The notes: generated by a model from the letters alone, not told the origin. Positions 1-10,559 are shown, counted from the first letter of the stretch. The stretch: DNA of 64,000 nt from Mantis religiosa (GCA_030765055.1 CM060958.1:106304090-106368089); one strand, 5' to 3'. A program made the numbers and translations.

Positions 1-432
1 CCAAATCCTTTTACTGCCAAGATGTTTTTGTTTCAATTTCAAATTAACAGTCGTTCTTCTGTTTATAATATGACTACGAGACTGTTAATGTTTTAAACCT
101 AGTTTAGGGGAATTACGACTTTACTTTTCTTATTTATTATATAGTCCACATACCATTTTATTTTAAAATCTGAACGTCATTAAATAAGTGAATTAATAGA
201 AAATCTCTCACGTTCTTCTAATATATTTTATAACAGCACACTAGTTTATATGCATCGAACTGAATACCCTTGAATGACTGTAATGAGCCCAAAATACTCT
301 ATTTAATATAGTGAAATTATACACAACACTTCACAGATTATTTTCGAATGTTTTGCACAATAATTATAACTTCACACTGATATATTCAAGTAAGAATTTA
401 ATTTAAGTTTGCAGTATTGAGTTTAGACCAAC
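1..432. other. AT-rich sequence, nothing recognised
   Basis: No reading frame, tRNA-like box or terminal repeat is visible on either strand. Confidence 0.5.
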
Positions 433-658
433 CATGGTCCGTCTCTGTAGCGTGTCTGCCTCACTTTCAAGAGGTCCCAATCTCAAACAGGGTGAGTTAA
501 CTGGATGACATTTATTCCGGGCTTCTCCCTTATTCTGAAACAGGAATGTCCGGTAACTCTAAGCTCTATGGTCCCTGGGCTCGTCTGAGCATCATTTTAG
601 TCTTTCCATTCATCGTCCGATATGGAATTAATGTTGGAGGACGAGTATTAAAAGCAAA
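433..658 (+). repeat. SINE-A copy (tRNA-derived)
   Basis: The copy starts with a tRNA-like head containing an A-box-like stretch (GTAGCGTGTCTGCCTC). It continues through the family body (GGTAACTCTAAGCTC, then GAGCATCATTT) to the usual terminal GTTGGAGGACG. Its B box is damaged (CAATCTCAAACAG instead of GAGTTCGAATCTC), so this is an older copy. No clear target-site duplication was found. Confidence 0.85.
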
Positions 659-988
659 CATAAAAATTAAACCCATCATATAGATTACTACTAGTTTTTA
701 GGACACGGTTTACAATGGCTAGACCCAAGTTTTAATCCATTGCTCTTCGGTTTGCCTATCACCCAAGGGAACTTTTGTTACATTCTTTGCCAACGTAAAT
801 TTGTATATAGTGATTTGTCACACAGGTGTATTGAAGCTCCCATTCGAATGATAGCATTAACCATTATTGTTGAATAAACCACCCTGAGCTTGATTTTGTT
901 CGTGATTTTTCCAAGTTTGGTAGGCGAAGTAGGGAAATGTTACGGTGTATATGAATATTTACGTACATATATTTACTTCGTTTCATAC
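659..988. other. AT-rich spacer, nothing recognised
   Basis: No coding frame or repeat family from elsewhere in the window was matched here. Confidence 0.45.
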
Positions 989-1194
989 TGTCGCGAACCC
1001 ATTATTTACGAGGATCCTTCAATAAATAACCGAACTAATTTAATTGTATTTAAATAAACCGCCCTGGAGTGCCTTGGCTGCTAGTGGTGGAAAGGTGAAT
1101 GCTTCCTCTAGCAGTGCTGTGAGTGCCAGTCAGGCAGAGTCAATCAGTTGGGAGTTAGAGCCCGATATGCGAGGTCGTGTTTACTGCACCCACC

Positions 1195-1417
1195 ATGGAA
1201 CTGAAATTGCAGCAAGTTGCATCAATAAAGTTTTGTGTTCTGTTAGACAAAACTCCTACAGAAACCTTTGAAATGGTGCAGTAAGTATACAAGACCAAGC
1301 TTTAAACAAAACACAAGTATTTGAGTGGGATAAACGTTTCAAAGAGGGTCATGAAGACCTTCAAGATTCTCCGCGCCGTGGAAGATCCGTAATAGCAAAA
1401 ACGGAAGTCAACATTAA
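1195..1417 (+). pseudogene. Mariner transposase, N-terminal DNA-binding part
   Basis: ATG at 1195 opens a mariner N-terminal domain. The segment that reads IKFCVLLDKTPTETFEMVQ is the first helix-turn-helix, followed by FEWDKRFKEGHEDLQD and a degraded SGRP-type linker. A stop and at least one frameshift break it, so the upper part and the FEWDKRF part lie in different frames. It binds the terminal repeats in intact relatives. The reading is cut at TTAA (1414-1417) by the inserted element and continues at 2645. Confidence 0.88.
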
Positions 1418-2640
1418 GGACAGAGGGACGTGTGGAAAGCACAATGCTTGTGTTTAACTACACACTTTTCAAAAATCAAAATTAATGGATTTTCTTTGTC
1501 ACAGGGCAATGAAATTCATACCATCTAACAAGCAACTATTTCTTAGTGTGTTGATAAAGCGAAATATGTAATATAAATTCATAACTTTTCTCAGATGCTT
1601 TCTAAGATGACGTCAACAAACGAAAGTTTCTAATCACATGTTATTATTCAGTTACACATAACCACCATAATTGTTTTCACAAAGAATCCAATTTTTAGGA
1701 GAAATAAGGTACTCAGTAATGCATAAAATGAGCGTTTTAGAAGTTTTATATAGTGAAGTATATAGACAAAAATAATATTGAATTTGATACCATTACTCTT
1801 TCCCTTATAATGCACTGATTTTAAATTTTTTAAAATTCAAAATGTTTTACCTGAAAATATCTTTACGGTCATTTTATTAAACATAATGGTTTGCAACACT
1901 ACAAAAAGTTTCAGAACTCTAACATAAGTGGTTTCTGAGAAATGTGTACCCAAAAATGTAAAATTGCAACTTGTGGGAAAATTCAAAAAACTAAAGCAAC
2001 AGGTTTTTCGGCTAACTTACCAAAAGAAACAACATTCCTGTACCATAATCCTGTACTTTACTACACGAGTTTGGATAACAATGATAGCTCTACACTTACA
2101 AAACGAATGTGAGACAATTTTTTTTTCTAGAAGATGAAAATTTACTGCAACTAGGAAGGTTAAACACAATTTCAATGTCACTGTTTTTTTGTTTTTTACG
2201 ACAAAACACGGCCTTTCTCCAACCAAAACGCTTTACTCTACCCATATTTATTGCAAAGCTTCAAATCACTTTGAATAAATAACACTAAAGTTGATAATTT
2301 GAACTGTAAACAACACTGCAACTATAATCCATATGTACTTCAAATGTAAACAATTCGCCATATTGTGAGAGCTTTCTGTAAATACACATGGAGCTAAATC
2401 TGCAGCAGAGATAACAAAAACAAGCATAAAATTTATCGCATAGCTCTGCTGCCACAAATCACAAAGTAATAACAATTTTAATTTCAATGGTGATGCCATG
2501 CTTAAATCACCATTTAAAGGGCTTAAATATTATGAATACCCATAATACAATATATCTTTGGATTCGTAAAATCTTGCAGATTTTTATAAGACATACAACA
2601 AAAATTCGGTTTTTTGAGGCATTCACACGTCTCACTGTCC
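1418..2640. mobile_element. 1.2-kb non-autonomous TTAA-flanked transposon
   Basis: Exactly where the mariner reading is broken, a 1223-bp insert is flanked by TTAA on both sides (1414-1417 and 2641-2644). Its ends are imperfect inverted repeats, GGACAGnGnGACGTGTG, 15 of 17 matching. Removing the insert and one TTAA restores the mariner reading frame across the junction. TTAA duplication is the hallmark of piggyBac-type transposition; the short interior is AT-rich and shows no transposase, so it would be a non-autonomous passenger. Class is inferred from the target site, since the terminal bases differ from the classic piggyBac CCC start. Confidence 0.8.
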
Positions 2641-2644
2641 TTAA

Positions 2645-3427
2645 CACAATTGACACAATTGTGGGAGAAGATCGTTGCATAACAATTTCGAAAGTTGCAG
2701 ACATAATGCATTTGTCTGTTGGAAGTGCAGACGACATAATTCGCAATGATCTTGGCTACCGACAAGTTGCAGCGAAATGGGTACCGCACTTGCTAAAGGA
2801 CGAACAGAAGGCTCACCGCGTCATGACGTGTCAAGAATGGCTCGTAAGGTTACGACGGGAGCCAGACTTTCTGAATAGTCACTTTCTGAATAGTCGCATC
2901 ACTTGTGACGAGAGTTGGTTCCACCAATACGACCCGTTAACAAAACATGACAGTTCGCTTTGGAAACATTCATCGAGCCCTAGGCCTAAGAAAGCAAAAG
3001 TTCAAAAAAATTCAGGAAAGGTCATGCATCTCGTATTATTTGACAAAACAGGAAATTCTGTGTGATCATGTTGTAACTAAGCAACGCACAGTAACTGCTG
3101 CTTACTATTGTGACGTACTGAAGGGGCCACTGAAAAAAGTCGCCGAAAAGCGACCAGATCTCGCAAGGAGAGGATGGACGTTGCCCCTGCTCATCGAGCT
3201 CGTGCAACTTAAGATGTCATCGCAGAAATGGGCATTGAGATCATGCCTCATCCACCTTATTCTCCGGATTTCGCACCATGCGATTTTCACCTCTTCCCTA
3301 AAGTGAAACAGGAGTTTCGTAGTCCCCATTTACAAAGTGATGAGCTGAACAATGTTATCATGGGTAACCTGAACAGACTATCCAAAAATGTGTTCAATGA
3401 GTGTTTCGAACAATGGGTAAATCCTTG
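2645..3427 (+). pseudogene. Mariner transposase, catalytic part
   Basis: This continues the N-terminal part after the insertion. It first reads ISKVADIMHLSVGSADDII, the second helix-turn-helix, then WVPHLL, the linker motif between binding and catalytic domains. The catalytic triad is largely legible: TCDESWFHQYD (first Asp), DVAPAHRARAT (second Asp, with the usual Asn replaced by Val) and HPPYSPDFAPCDFHLFP (third Asp, DD34D spacing). A short duplication (LNSHFLNS) lies before the first Asp. Frameshifts near 3000-3060 and 3200 split it into three frames, ending at a stop after QWVNP. In intact relatives it cuts and pastes the element at TA. Confidence 0.93.
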
Positions 3428-3983
3428 AAATAATTGTATTTCACCAGAGGGAGAATACTTCGAAGGTGTGTAGGTAAAAGTTAGTGAAATAAAGCCATTA
3501 TGTGTTAATTAAAAATTAGTTTGTTTATTTATTGAAGGATCCTCGTACGATAGTGCGCAGCAGAGAGATAAAGGACCGGATGGAGATAAACAGCTTGCCT
3601 AAGCAAATAAAGATAGCGAGGAGATAAAAGGGCATGCCAAAACAGATAAAGTCAGAAAATTATAGCAACATCTTGACTGTCTTGCAGAACATTCAATTTC
3701 TTGTTTGTTCCAGAAATATCTGGTAACATGAGTCGTGGTATACTTAAGGAAGCTGCGACTCGCCAGGAAGCAGTTGTAAAGACAGTCGTAAACAGGAATT
3801 GTAACAAGAGTTGTTGTAAACAGTGAAAGTTGAGTAAGCTCTTTGTTGTGGTCAACAACCTTGGTAGACTGTAATTGTATATGTGACGTCATCCTGCTAC
3901 TGTACGTGTATTTCTACGGAAACAAAGAACATTTTGAATTTCTGCAACTTGCACTTTTAATTCTACAAACCCACAAAGTCACA

Positions 3984-4490
3984 ATATACTTAAATTTTGG
4001 ATGTCAAGAGCAATGGATGGAAGTGTGCGACGTTTACGGTTGATGTGCTTTGGCTGGAAAACTGTCTCGTCGTTGGCGTCGATTTTCCTAACTTTATCAT
4101 TCCTGGAGATGGATGTGTAGATGGTATGGTCTAATGGTGTCTGGAAACGTTACATAACCCTCTGTGTCTGCTGTCATTAGATTTGACCACCCTTCAAGCC
4201 CCTTTGCCACATCCTAGGCAACTGCCCAGTCTTGGATACTATACTGAAATCCCTCATCGGTTTTAACTCATCTATTTTGTTTGTTAATACCTCGACATTC
4301 TGTTTTTCTGCATTTTTCATTAAGCCCTGTGTAGAAGAATTTCTTCACAATTGAAGCTTTTGGTTTTAATTGTGTCCCTCTTCATATATGATTCCCTTTT
4401 TTGTATTTATCACTTTGAGTTTATGAATCCTACCCGATAATTGTATTCCATCCTAATATATCAGTATGTCAAAATTTCAACAAAAATGTT
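3984..4490. other. No gene or repeat recognised
   Basis: Moderately AT-rich sequence with no sustained coding frame and no match to other families in the window. Confidence 0.45.
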
Positions 4491-4494
4491 TTAA

Positions 4495-4560
4495 GGTTCT
4501 CTGTGTGTGTATGTGTGTGTGAGTGAGTGTCTGTCTGTGAGCGTCTGTGAGCGTGAGCGA
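4495..4560. repeat. GT/GA-rich low-complexity tract
   Basis: Alternating GTGTGT, GAGTGAGT, CTGTCTGT and GAGCGT units form an impure microsatellite just upstream of a SINE-A copy. Confidence 0.7.
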
Positions 4561-4584
4561 AGCATAACTCCAAAACAAGCGCAT

Positions 4585-4829
4585 GCCCGCCTCGGTATCG
4601 TAGATGACAGCATGTCTGCCTCAGTTTCAAGAGGTCCCAAGTTTGGATCTCGGTCACGGTGAGTTACCTGGATAAGGTTTTTCCTGGGTTTTCCTTTATC
4701 CTTAAAGACGAATGTCAGGTAACTCTAAGCTCCATGGACCGTGGACATATTTGAGCATCATTTCACCCATTCCATTCATCCTCCGATATGACTTAACGTT
4801 GGAGGACGTAATATTTAAAAAAAAATAAA
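4585..4829 (+). repeat. SINE-A copy
   Basis: The head GCCCGCCTCGGTATCGTAG, the body and the terminal TTGGAGGACGTAA are all present, followed by an A-rich tail. The B box has drifted (AGTTTGGATCTCG). It is a near full-length copy of about 245 bp. Confidence 0.88.
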
Positions 4830-4851
4830 AACGCACAATCTTGTTATTTCA

Positions 4852-5320
4852 GTCCAAGATGGTCTAGGGCTGGATTGGATTACTTCATGAAGGGCATTCG
4901 GCACGAAGACACAAATGTGGTACTATATTGGGGCACCATGGGAGGAACGATGAGGCAAGAGGAGGGCGGCCGTCCCAAGGAGCCACGACAGGGCGGAGGG
5001 CAGGATTTCTACACTTTACCAGATGAAACCTCCACAAGACCGGGTTCAGACATCGGTGACCGTCCTACAGAAAGAGGAAGTCCACACTCAGAGCATAGAA
5101 ATAGAACACCAGATGAGAGATGATGTTAGACGATAATGGATATGAAATGGAGGGAAATTCGGGGAATGTATTTAACCTCACCAACATTCGTCTGGCGATC
5201 AGGGAAAATCCTCCAAAAAGACATACATTAGGTAGGTCAGGCACGGTAAACAAACTTGGACCCCGCGAATGCGGACCACAGATGATAGCACCTGAGCCAT
5301 CCCGCTCGGTAAGATAGTCT
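4852..5320 (+). repeat. GC-rich repeat family K, copy 1
   Basis: A GC-rich island in AT-rich surroundings. Its sequence matches the complement of 17395-17925: shared pieces include ATTGGGGCA, GAGGGCGGC, CCCAAGGAG and ACACCAGATGAGAGAT in the same order. One frame is open for 82 codons but shows no recognised motif, and the second copy is open in a non-corresponding way, so coding potential is doubtful. It could be part of a larger retroelement. Confidence 0.6.
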
Positions 5321-5737
5321 AGCACTGCAACATCCAGATGTTCCAGATAATCTAAAACACCCTTTAGCTAGAAAACCTTTGGTGTCATTTTTTAGTAAAT
5401 GTCTCCTAAAGTTGTAATTAAATTATATGGTTAAGTCATTTTCATTGCAAAATATACAAGGTGAGTAAAAAGTATGGAACAGCGCTTGTAACTTCGTTGT
5501 TATAGCTTTGGAAAGTGATATTATTTTAGAAAAGCTAAGATATCAACATGTTTTCGTATTTCTATGATCATGAATAGAACATGCCGTTTTTAGTTATATA
5601 TATATAACTATATATATATTGTCCTCAGGTCTTAGATCGTACGGGTAGATGCTGTTTTGAACTGTAATATAAATTTATTGGGACGTATTACAGCAACTGA
5701 AATTTGAACCAAGAAAACGCATTCATAAAAAAAAAAA

Positions 5738-6085
5738 TTAGCGATGCTCTGTTGCAACACGTGGTAAATTCACTTCAAAAGGTGCTCCAAAATGGCCTCC
5801 ATTTACTGCCAGACAATGCCAAAGTCTGTCTTTGAAATTAGTTAATGTTTCCAGCAACATTGTTCGTATGATCAGCTGTATTTCTTGTTCAACTCTTCGC
5901 TTTAACTCTTCAAGATCTCTTGGCCGGGCCTTGTGAAACCTCCACTTCAAATATATCCACAAGAAAAGGTCTAAGGGGTTCAGGTCAGGAGATCTTGGCG
6001 GCCATTCAATACTTCCCCTTCTGCCAATCCATCTTTCTGGAAATTCATGATTTAGGTAATTCACCACGCGTTGGCGAATAGACAA
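5738..6085 (-). pseudogene. Transposase C-terminal catalytic part (DDE, PPRSPDLNP type)
   Basis: A 115-codon frame reads WIGRRGSIEWPPRSPDLNPL then DLFLWIYLKWRFHK, the region around the third catalytic acidic residue in a large arthropod group of Tc1/mariner-superfamily transposases. It ends with a tail resembling the C-terminal GGHFG motif. It is a partial frame whose upstream part is displaced by SINE-C at 6121. The DNA-binding part of the same protein lies at 6690-6935. It would act in the nucleus on its own terminal repeats; this copy is inactive. Confidence 0.88.
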
Positions 6086-6120
6086 ATATGAGTTTTCTTC
6101 CCCTGATAATAAAACATCTG

Positions 6121-6385
6121 TTGGCCCTGTAGCTCAGTCGGTAGAGCACCTACCTACCGTACTTGTGGTCCCGGATTCGATTACCGGCGGTACGGTTGAG
6201 GATTTTTTCCGACCAAGATAATTCCTCATCTTCCCCAGAGTCTGGAAGTATGAATGACGTGTGCAGGATCTAATGATTAAACCTCAACGAATACGATTTA
6301 GTACCTTCGAGATGTTCCAAAGGAGAACGGCCGCCGATATGACTATTACAGTTAAAAGCGGGGTATAAGTGGAACAAAAAATAAA
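6121..6385 (+). repeat. SINE-C copy (tRNA-derived)
   Basis: The copy begins with a convincing tRNA-like head: GGCCCTGTAGCTCAGTCGGT carries a canonical A box, and GGATTCGATTACC is a B box. The body (CCAAGATAATTCCTCATC, CCAGAGTCTGG, GGAGAACGGCCGCCGATATG) matches the complement of 37043-37340. It ends in an A-rich tail. It is inserted in the transposase region of the 5457-8332 element. Confidence 0.88.
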
Positions 6386-6416
6386 CGAATAAAACTTCAA
6401 GAAAGGGTAGAGCCAG

Positions 6417-6690
6417 ATTGAAAAATTCAATGCCATAGCCGGGATTTGAACCACGGACCTTCTGGTCTCCGTCCAGCCACTCTAAACACGAGGCAGTTGG
6501 AGAATTTAATGTCATGTTGGCACGTTGGCCATAGTAGCTCAATGGTTTAGAGTGGATGGACGCAGACCGGAAGATCCGTGGCCCAAAGCCCGGCTATGGC
6601 ATTGAATTTTTAAGTCTGGCTCTACCCTTTCACAGTGCGTCCTACACACGGCTAGTGTGAAAGAACAATTAATTTCCCAAACTTCAAGAG
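6417..6690. repeat. Family B tRNA-like arms, inverted pair
   Basis: A minus-strand arm (6417-6482, complement of GATCCGTGGTTCAAATCCCGG type sequence) is followed by a plus-strand arm (from about 6483) with GGAGAATTTAATGTCATG, GGCCATAGTAGCTCAATGG and CCCGGCTATGGCATTGAAT. The 5' sides of the two tRNA-like units face each other. The central loop seen in other copies is missing here. Confidence 0.78.
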
Positions 6691-6935
6691 CTTTGTCACC
6701 ATCTATAGCTCGTTTTGGCCTTCCAGACTTTACCTTATTTTTAACACTTACAGTTTCTTTGAACTTGTTTCAAAATTTTGCTTGCGGTAGAATAAGCAAT
6801 GCTTTGTTCTGAATGCATTTCATTAAGCAAGAGACAAACATCTTCTTGGGTCCTCCTCCTATCACCAAATTTCAATTCGTTGTGTTTCTGTAAGTTGTGC
6901 TATGAATAAATTACTTTCAGGAAGATTTTGCAATG
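6690..6935 (-). pseudogene. Transposase N-terminal helix-turn-helix (same element as 5738-6085)
   Basis: On the minus strand the sequence reads FGDRRRTQEDVCLLLNEMHS then STASKILKQ, and in a shifted frame KSGRPKRA..DGDKALEV. This is the start of the transposase family whose C-terminus lies at 5738-6085: a DNA-binding helix-turn-helix followed by a GRP linker. A stop and frameshifts prevent translation. A B repeat separates it from the catalytic part. Confidence 0.72.
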
Positions 6936-7127
6936 AAGTAAGCATTATTGTCCTAATTAGCTTAGCTTTTGTCTGTATTTGTTCATTCCAAAGCCACATA
7001 TTGAAGTAGCCTACTGTATTGTTTAATTAAAAACCTATACAATTTGAATTGCATTTTCCTTTGCTCACTGCACATGCAGTAAGTTTCCAATAAATTTAAA
7101 TTGGATATTTGTTTGTATGTTGTGAAA

Positions 7128-8205
7128 CTTGAGGACTGGAAGATGATGATGACGATGATATGTGTATCAGGGTACCCAACTGAGCAGTTACCAGCGTCAT
7201 TTAAAAATTATTCAGGGCAAAAGCCAGATATAAACGGTTCTAGAACTGGATACAAGTGTAAATAAACTTACAAAAAATGGATGTGTACAACTAAAACAAA
7301 AATAAAATAAAAAGAAATATGAGGCCAAATAGCACAAAGAATATCTCTTTACTAAATTCTAAAATCTAACCTAGAAAAGAAATTAAAAACCTTCCCCACC
7401 ACTTTGTTGTCATTCGCTAGTATTTCTGCAAATCTGACCGGCAGCTGCAGGTGTGTTGGGCAAAAACATTCTAGCAGCACGTGTCGGACAGATAACGCTT
7501 CATTGCTACACGGACAGACTAGAGCAGGTTCTCTTCTAAACCGAAATTTATGCGTAAAAAGCAGTGCCCAATCCACAAATGAGCCAAACTCACCTCCCAG
7601 GGAATCGGAAATTCTTTCAAAAATCTAAGTTTATTCTGCGGAGTGCGGACCACTCGTCCTGCCACCAGGACTGCACGGCTCTCTGCAATACAACTCTAAA
7701 ATCTTCCAATGTAAAAGATGGTACTCCAAACCTGGGCTCCATGGCAACCGTCTTAGCTGCTGAATCCGTAATTTCATTCCCCTGTAAGCCAACGTGACCA
7801 GGGATCCATGCACACGCCACGCTAACGCCGGAAGCATGTAAAACGTGGAGGGTATCCTGGATACGCTGCACAATACGGTGGTGGTTGTGCAGCTGCCGAA
7901 GGCTTTGAAGTGCAATGAGGGAATCACTCAGGAGTAAGCAGGCTCCCAACTTTCGTCGACGTACATGTAAAATGGCCGGTATATTGCATAAAGCTCTGCA
8001 GTATAAATGGAAGTGCTAGTATGGAATCCGAATTTATATGGTTCAGTTCCACACATATAAGTACAACCAACACCATTTGAAGTCTTGGAGCCATCAGTAT
8101 AAATTATAAAATGGTCTTCATAACGTGATAAAAATTCTAAAAAGCATGTGCAGTTGGACAGGAAGAGTGCAGTAAAAAGAAATTTTGCCATATAAAACAC
8201 ACTTG
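7128..8205 (-). mobile_element. LINE 3' end, 5'-truncated (RNase H-bearing)
   Basis: Minus-strand LINE coding for an RNase H domain and a C-terminal cysteine motif, followed by a 3' UTR (GGCAAAAGCCAGATATAAAC on the plus strand) that also occurs at 20460-20640. The 3' tail, read in the LINE sense, is ATC-rich rather than poly(A). The 5' truncation at about 8205 and insertion inside another transposon fit target-primed reverse transcription. Confidence 0.8.
7350..8200 (-). pseudogene. LINE RNase H domain and C-terminal CxC region
   Basis: Three overlapping frames give one RNase H domain in order: IIYTDGSKTSNGVGCTY (first catalytic Asp), TAELYAI (Glu), LLLSDSLIALQSL (Asp) and WIPGHVGLQGNEITDSAAKT (His and last Asp). 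Next comes PALVCPCSNEALSVRHVLLE, the Cys/His segment typical of the protein end in I-, R1- and Jockey-like LINEs. RNase H removes the RNA strand from the cDNA hybrid. Catalytic residues are retained, but frameshifts near 7930 and 7600 and a missing reverse transcriptase mark it as dead. Confidence 0.88.
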
Positions 8206-8332
8206 CACCCTTTATTTGTAATTATAGAAATGTGAAGCCATGTTGATATCTTACAGCTTTTCTAAAAAGTATAACTAAATAGAGTTGCAACGCGGAGCTA
8301 CAGGCATTGTTCTATAGTTTTTACTCAACCGG

Positions 8333-9395
8333 TACATTTTGGGTTATCTGGAAGTAGCTTATGAAGTCCTCTTTATTCTTAAATAATAATAACCTGGTTA
8401 TGCAAGGAATACCTAAATTTAACAACTTATTAATGGCGAAGTGTTGAGTTTAGTTTGTTCTATTCATTGCTAGTACGAGAGAAAATGTATAATAAACATG
8501 CAACTCTTAAAGTGATGTTAATGCAGCTGTGAGGAACTACTGAAGGACTTCAAACTCCCAGTGCGTGTTCCTCAGCCCTTTAACAAACAGGAGGAAAACA
8601 TGACTAACCTCTCCAAGTATATATTTAATTCACAAGAGTGATACTTGAGCTATCAAATGTGTCTTTAATGTGAGAAAAAGGAACATCTGGATTGTAGCCT
8701 TATAATCTGTGGAGGGAGTTGCATTCCTCTCTCAAATAACTAACTTTATTTTGAAAGTTTTCTTGACGTGTTGTTTTTCTTTGCTCTGCGTGACATCTTT
8801 AATGCACGACGAGACTCAAATTGTAGCTGTATGTTAGCTCTGTAAATGTCAGCGGTGACAGAAGTAACTGAGCAAAACAGTTTACAAACTTGGACGTGTT
8901 AGTATTAGGGGGAGCTTATTCAAGATCTCAAGCGCTGCGTCTATTACAAATGTCATTAGTCGCTGAATTATTATAGAACGGTGTCTAACTTCAAAAGAAA
9001 AAATAAATATATATTTTAAGGTGAGAAGGTACTGCACTTGGGGTTAAAATTCACTTTTTTATTTTTACATTTTATTATAATGTCATCCACTTATATTACA
9101 AATATATAGGTAAAAAGTTCATTGGAGCAATATTTTATACCTAATTTGATAATTATATTAGTGGGTGTTATGTTTTTGCCACGCCTCTTTTCGTATACTT
9201 TCAGAAAATCGATCATAACCTCTGTAATGCCGAACAGATATTTCTGAACTAGGCCTTGTTTTGTAAGGGATGTTTCAAGCTTTCTGCTGGTACCACCGTA
9301 AATCCAATTATGCTAGTTTTTCTTTTGTCTTTGGCTGTGTATGTGAAAATTTATTTGTTTTGAATAATATTTTCTACTAGTTATTGGCGAATATA
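8333..9395. other. No gene or repeat recognised
   Basis: AT-rich sequence. The right part could be the 5' flank of the Mutator-like remnant that follows, but no motif proves this. Confidence 0.4.
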
Positions 9396-9399
9396 TGAT

Positions 9400-9665
9400 A
9401 TGTGTAGGCCAAAAGGATTTCGAAAGAGAAAGCTTATAGGCAATCGTTTTACTAAACATGGAAGAGTAAATGTAGACAATATAAATACAATAGACAATGA
9501 AACTACATGTAATATTGAGGTTAGTAGGCCCAGTTCAACAATGCATGTGCTAATCATGATAGTAGTCATATACAGAAATTGATGAGCTGCGAGTCCTGAA
9601 AGTAGATAAAATGGTTGAAGAACTGGCCAAGAAAGCAAGAAAAATGAAGAGGAACTTGTAAAGAA
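9400..9665 (+). pseudogene. Possible start of a Mutator-like transposase-domain protein
   Basis: A short frame opens with MCRPKGFRKRKLIGNRFTK, a basic start that from memory resembles the N-terminus of arthropod proteins carrying a Mutator-like transposase domain. A lysine-rich helix (VEELAKKARKMKRNL) follows in another frame. The middle and C-terminal parts are absent. A recognisable middle part of the same kind of protein lies at 62655-63225. Recognition rests on a few residues only. Confidence 0.35.
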
Positions 9666-9669
9666 CAAG

Positions 9670-10028
9670 TGAGAATACAGAGGGTCAAGACTATACAGCA
9701 GGAATGTTCTGACTCGTGTGAGAAGTCAGTAATCAATATATAAACTTTTAAGCTGTTTTTCTCAGTTTCACATTTTTTTCAGGTTCCGGTACACTTTTTT
9801 AAAAATCTAACAAACCGGAACATATGAATTTTTTGTGTGTATTAAGCAGACTCATAAGAATAAGAAGAAGGAGGGATTTTTCTCTGAGATTCATAATACT
9901 TGTTTAAAAATAGAATATTTTCTGAAATTTCAGTGCTTTTTTTTCAAAAACTAAAATATAACAAATTATGAGTAAAAATTTGCAAATATAATAGGTATTA
10001 TTGAAGATAAAGGTTTTAAGAACATTCC

Positions 10029-10059
<31 letters not shown>

Positions 10060-10130
10060 CAAAATAATAATAATTACTTGGTAATGTGCACCCTAATATC
10101 ATGTAAATAGCATTGCGGAGATAGGCAGTA
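9670..10130. other. AT-rich sequence with an (AT)n tract
   Basis: A pure (AT)n microsatellite lies at 10037-10060. Nothing else is recognisable. Confidence 0.5.
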
Positions 10131-10310
10131 CGTTCTCAACTTAAAATAAGACCTGAAGCTTTCCTGACGACGAATATGTTTCAGATCTTTTCGGAAAACA
10201 AGCCAATGTGAAAATTCGAGTAGAAATCGAGTTTCGGGAGCGTACACCATCGGGGTATTTTAAGAACTGTTATAACCACAAAATTCATATAACACAAATA
10301 TTAACAAAGA
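10131..10310 (-). repeat. Family J repeat (hammerhead-like core, degenerate)
   Basis: The complement matches 50037-50165 (TGTGGTTATAAC, CTCCCGAAA, CGATTTCT) and 50860-50990 (CATATTCGTC..CAGGAAAGC, then TTCAGGTCTTATTTTA). In this copy the CTGATGA box is changed to CCGATGG, while GAAAC is kept. Penelope-like retroelements are known to carry minimal hammerhead ribozymes; assignment to them is inference. Confidence 0.5.
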
Positions 10311-10559
10311 CAAAAGGCTACCAATATTCGCCTCACTGAACAAAAGACTGCAGTAAAATTAAATGACAAGCCTGGAGATGGTGTGAGTGTAGAAATTAAT
10401 TAGGTCAAAGAAACGTAACTGTAATTTCATGATCAAGCTGTATAGATCTCTGCTTTAAGCCATTTTATTCCCATTTTTAAGGCCGCTACACGTAAGCAAA
10501 CAAAAGAATCACTCCGGTACAGTTCAAATGTCCACCATCACACAGCTCACACAATTACA

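Larger units (their letters stand above)
1009..3545 (+). mobile_element. Complete mariner element (family M1) interrupted by a TTAA element
   Basis: Terminal inverted repeats begin CGAGGATCCTTCAATAAATA at both ends (left from 1009, right complement from 3545) and remain similar for about 33 bp. TA dinucleotides flank the element at 1007-1008 and 3546-3547, the normal mariner target duplication. Subtracting the insertion at 1418-2640 plus one TTAA leaves about 1310 bp, the usual full mariner length. It lies inside a family L solo LTR. The transposase has frameshifts and stops, so the copy is dead. Confidence 0.93.
989..3983 (+). mobile_element. Solo LTR (family L), split by a nested mariner
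   Basis: The LTR begins TGTCGCGAACCC at 989, is interrupted at 1009, resumes at 3548 and ends AACCCACAAAGTCACA at 3983. Start and end match the other five family copies, which begin TGT and end ACA. Without the insertion it is about 460 bp. Flanking 4-mers are atac and atat, fitting the ATAT-like target used by other copies. The sense strand has a TATA-like stretch and an AAAGAACATT segment where others carry AATAAAGAAC, a probable polyadenylation signal. No internal region, primer-binding site or polypurine tract adjoins it, so it is a recombined solo LTR. A 4-bp duplication with AT-repeat targets recalls some Gypsy-type elements; that class assignment is inference. Confidence 0.75.
5457..8332 (-). 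mobile_element. Tc1/mariner-like element with three nested insertions
   Basis: Inverted repeats of about 85 bp bound the element: the left end reads GTGAGTAAAAAGTATGGAAC and the complement of the right end reads TTGAGTAAAAACTATAGAAC. Both arms also share AGATATCAACATG. TA flanks both ends (5455-5456 and 8333-8334). Transposase pieces on the minus strand are separated by a SINE-C (6121-6385), a B repeat (6417-6690) and a LINE 3' end (7128-8205). Removing these leaves about 1.3 kb, the normal size for this superfamily. Confidence 0.85.

Noticed and set aside
6122..6192. tRNA gene candidate (GGCCCTGTAGCTCAGTCGGT start)
   Set aside because: It is the head of a SINE-C copy with a conserved non-tRNA body; the anticodon arm does not fold convincingly.
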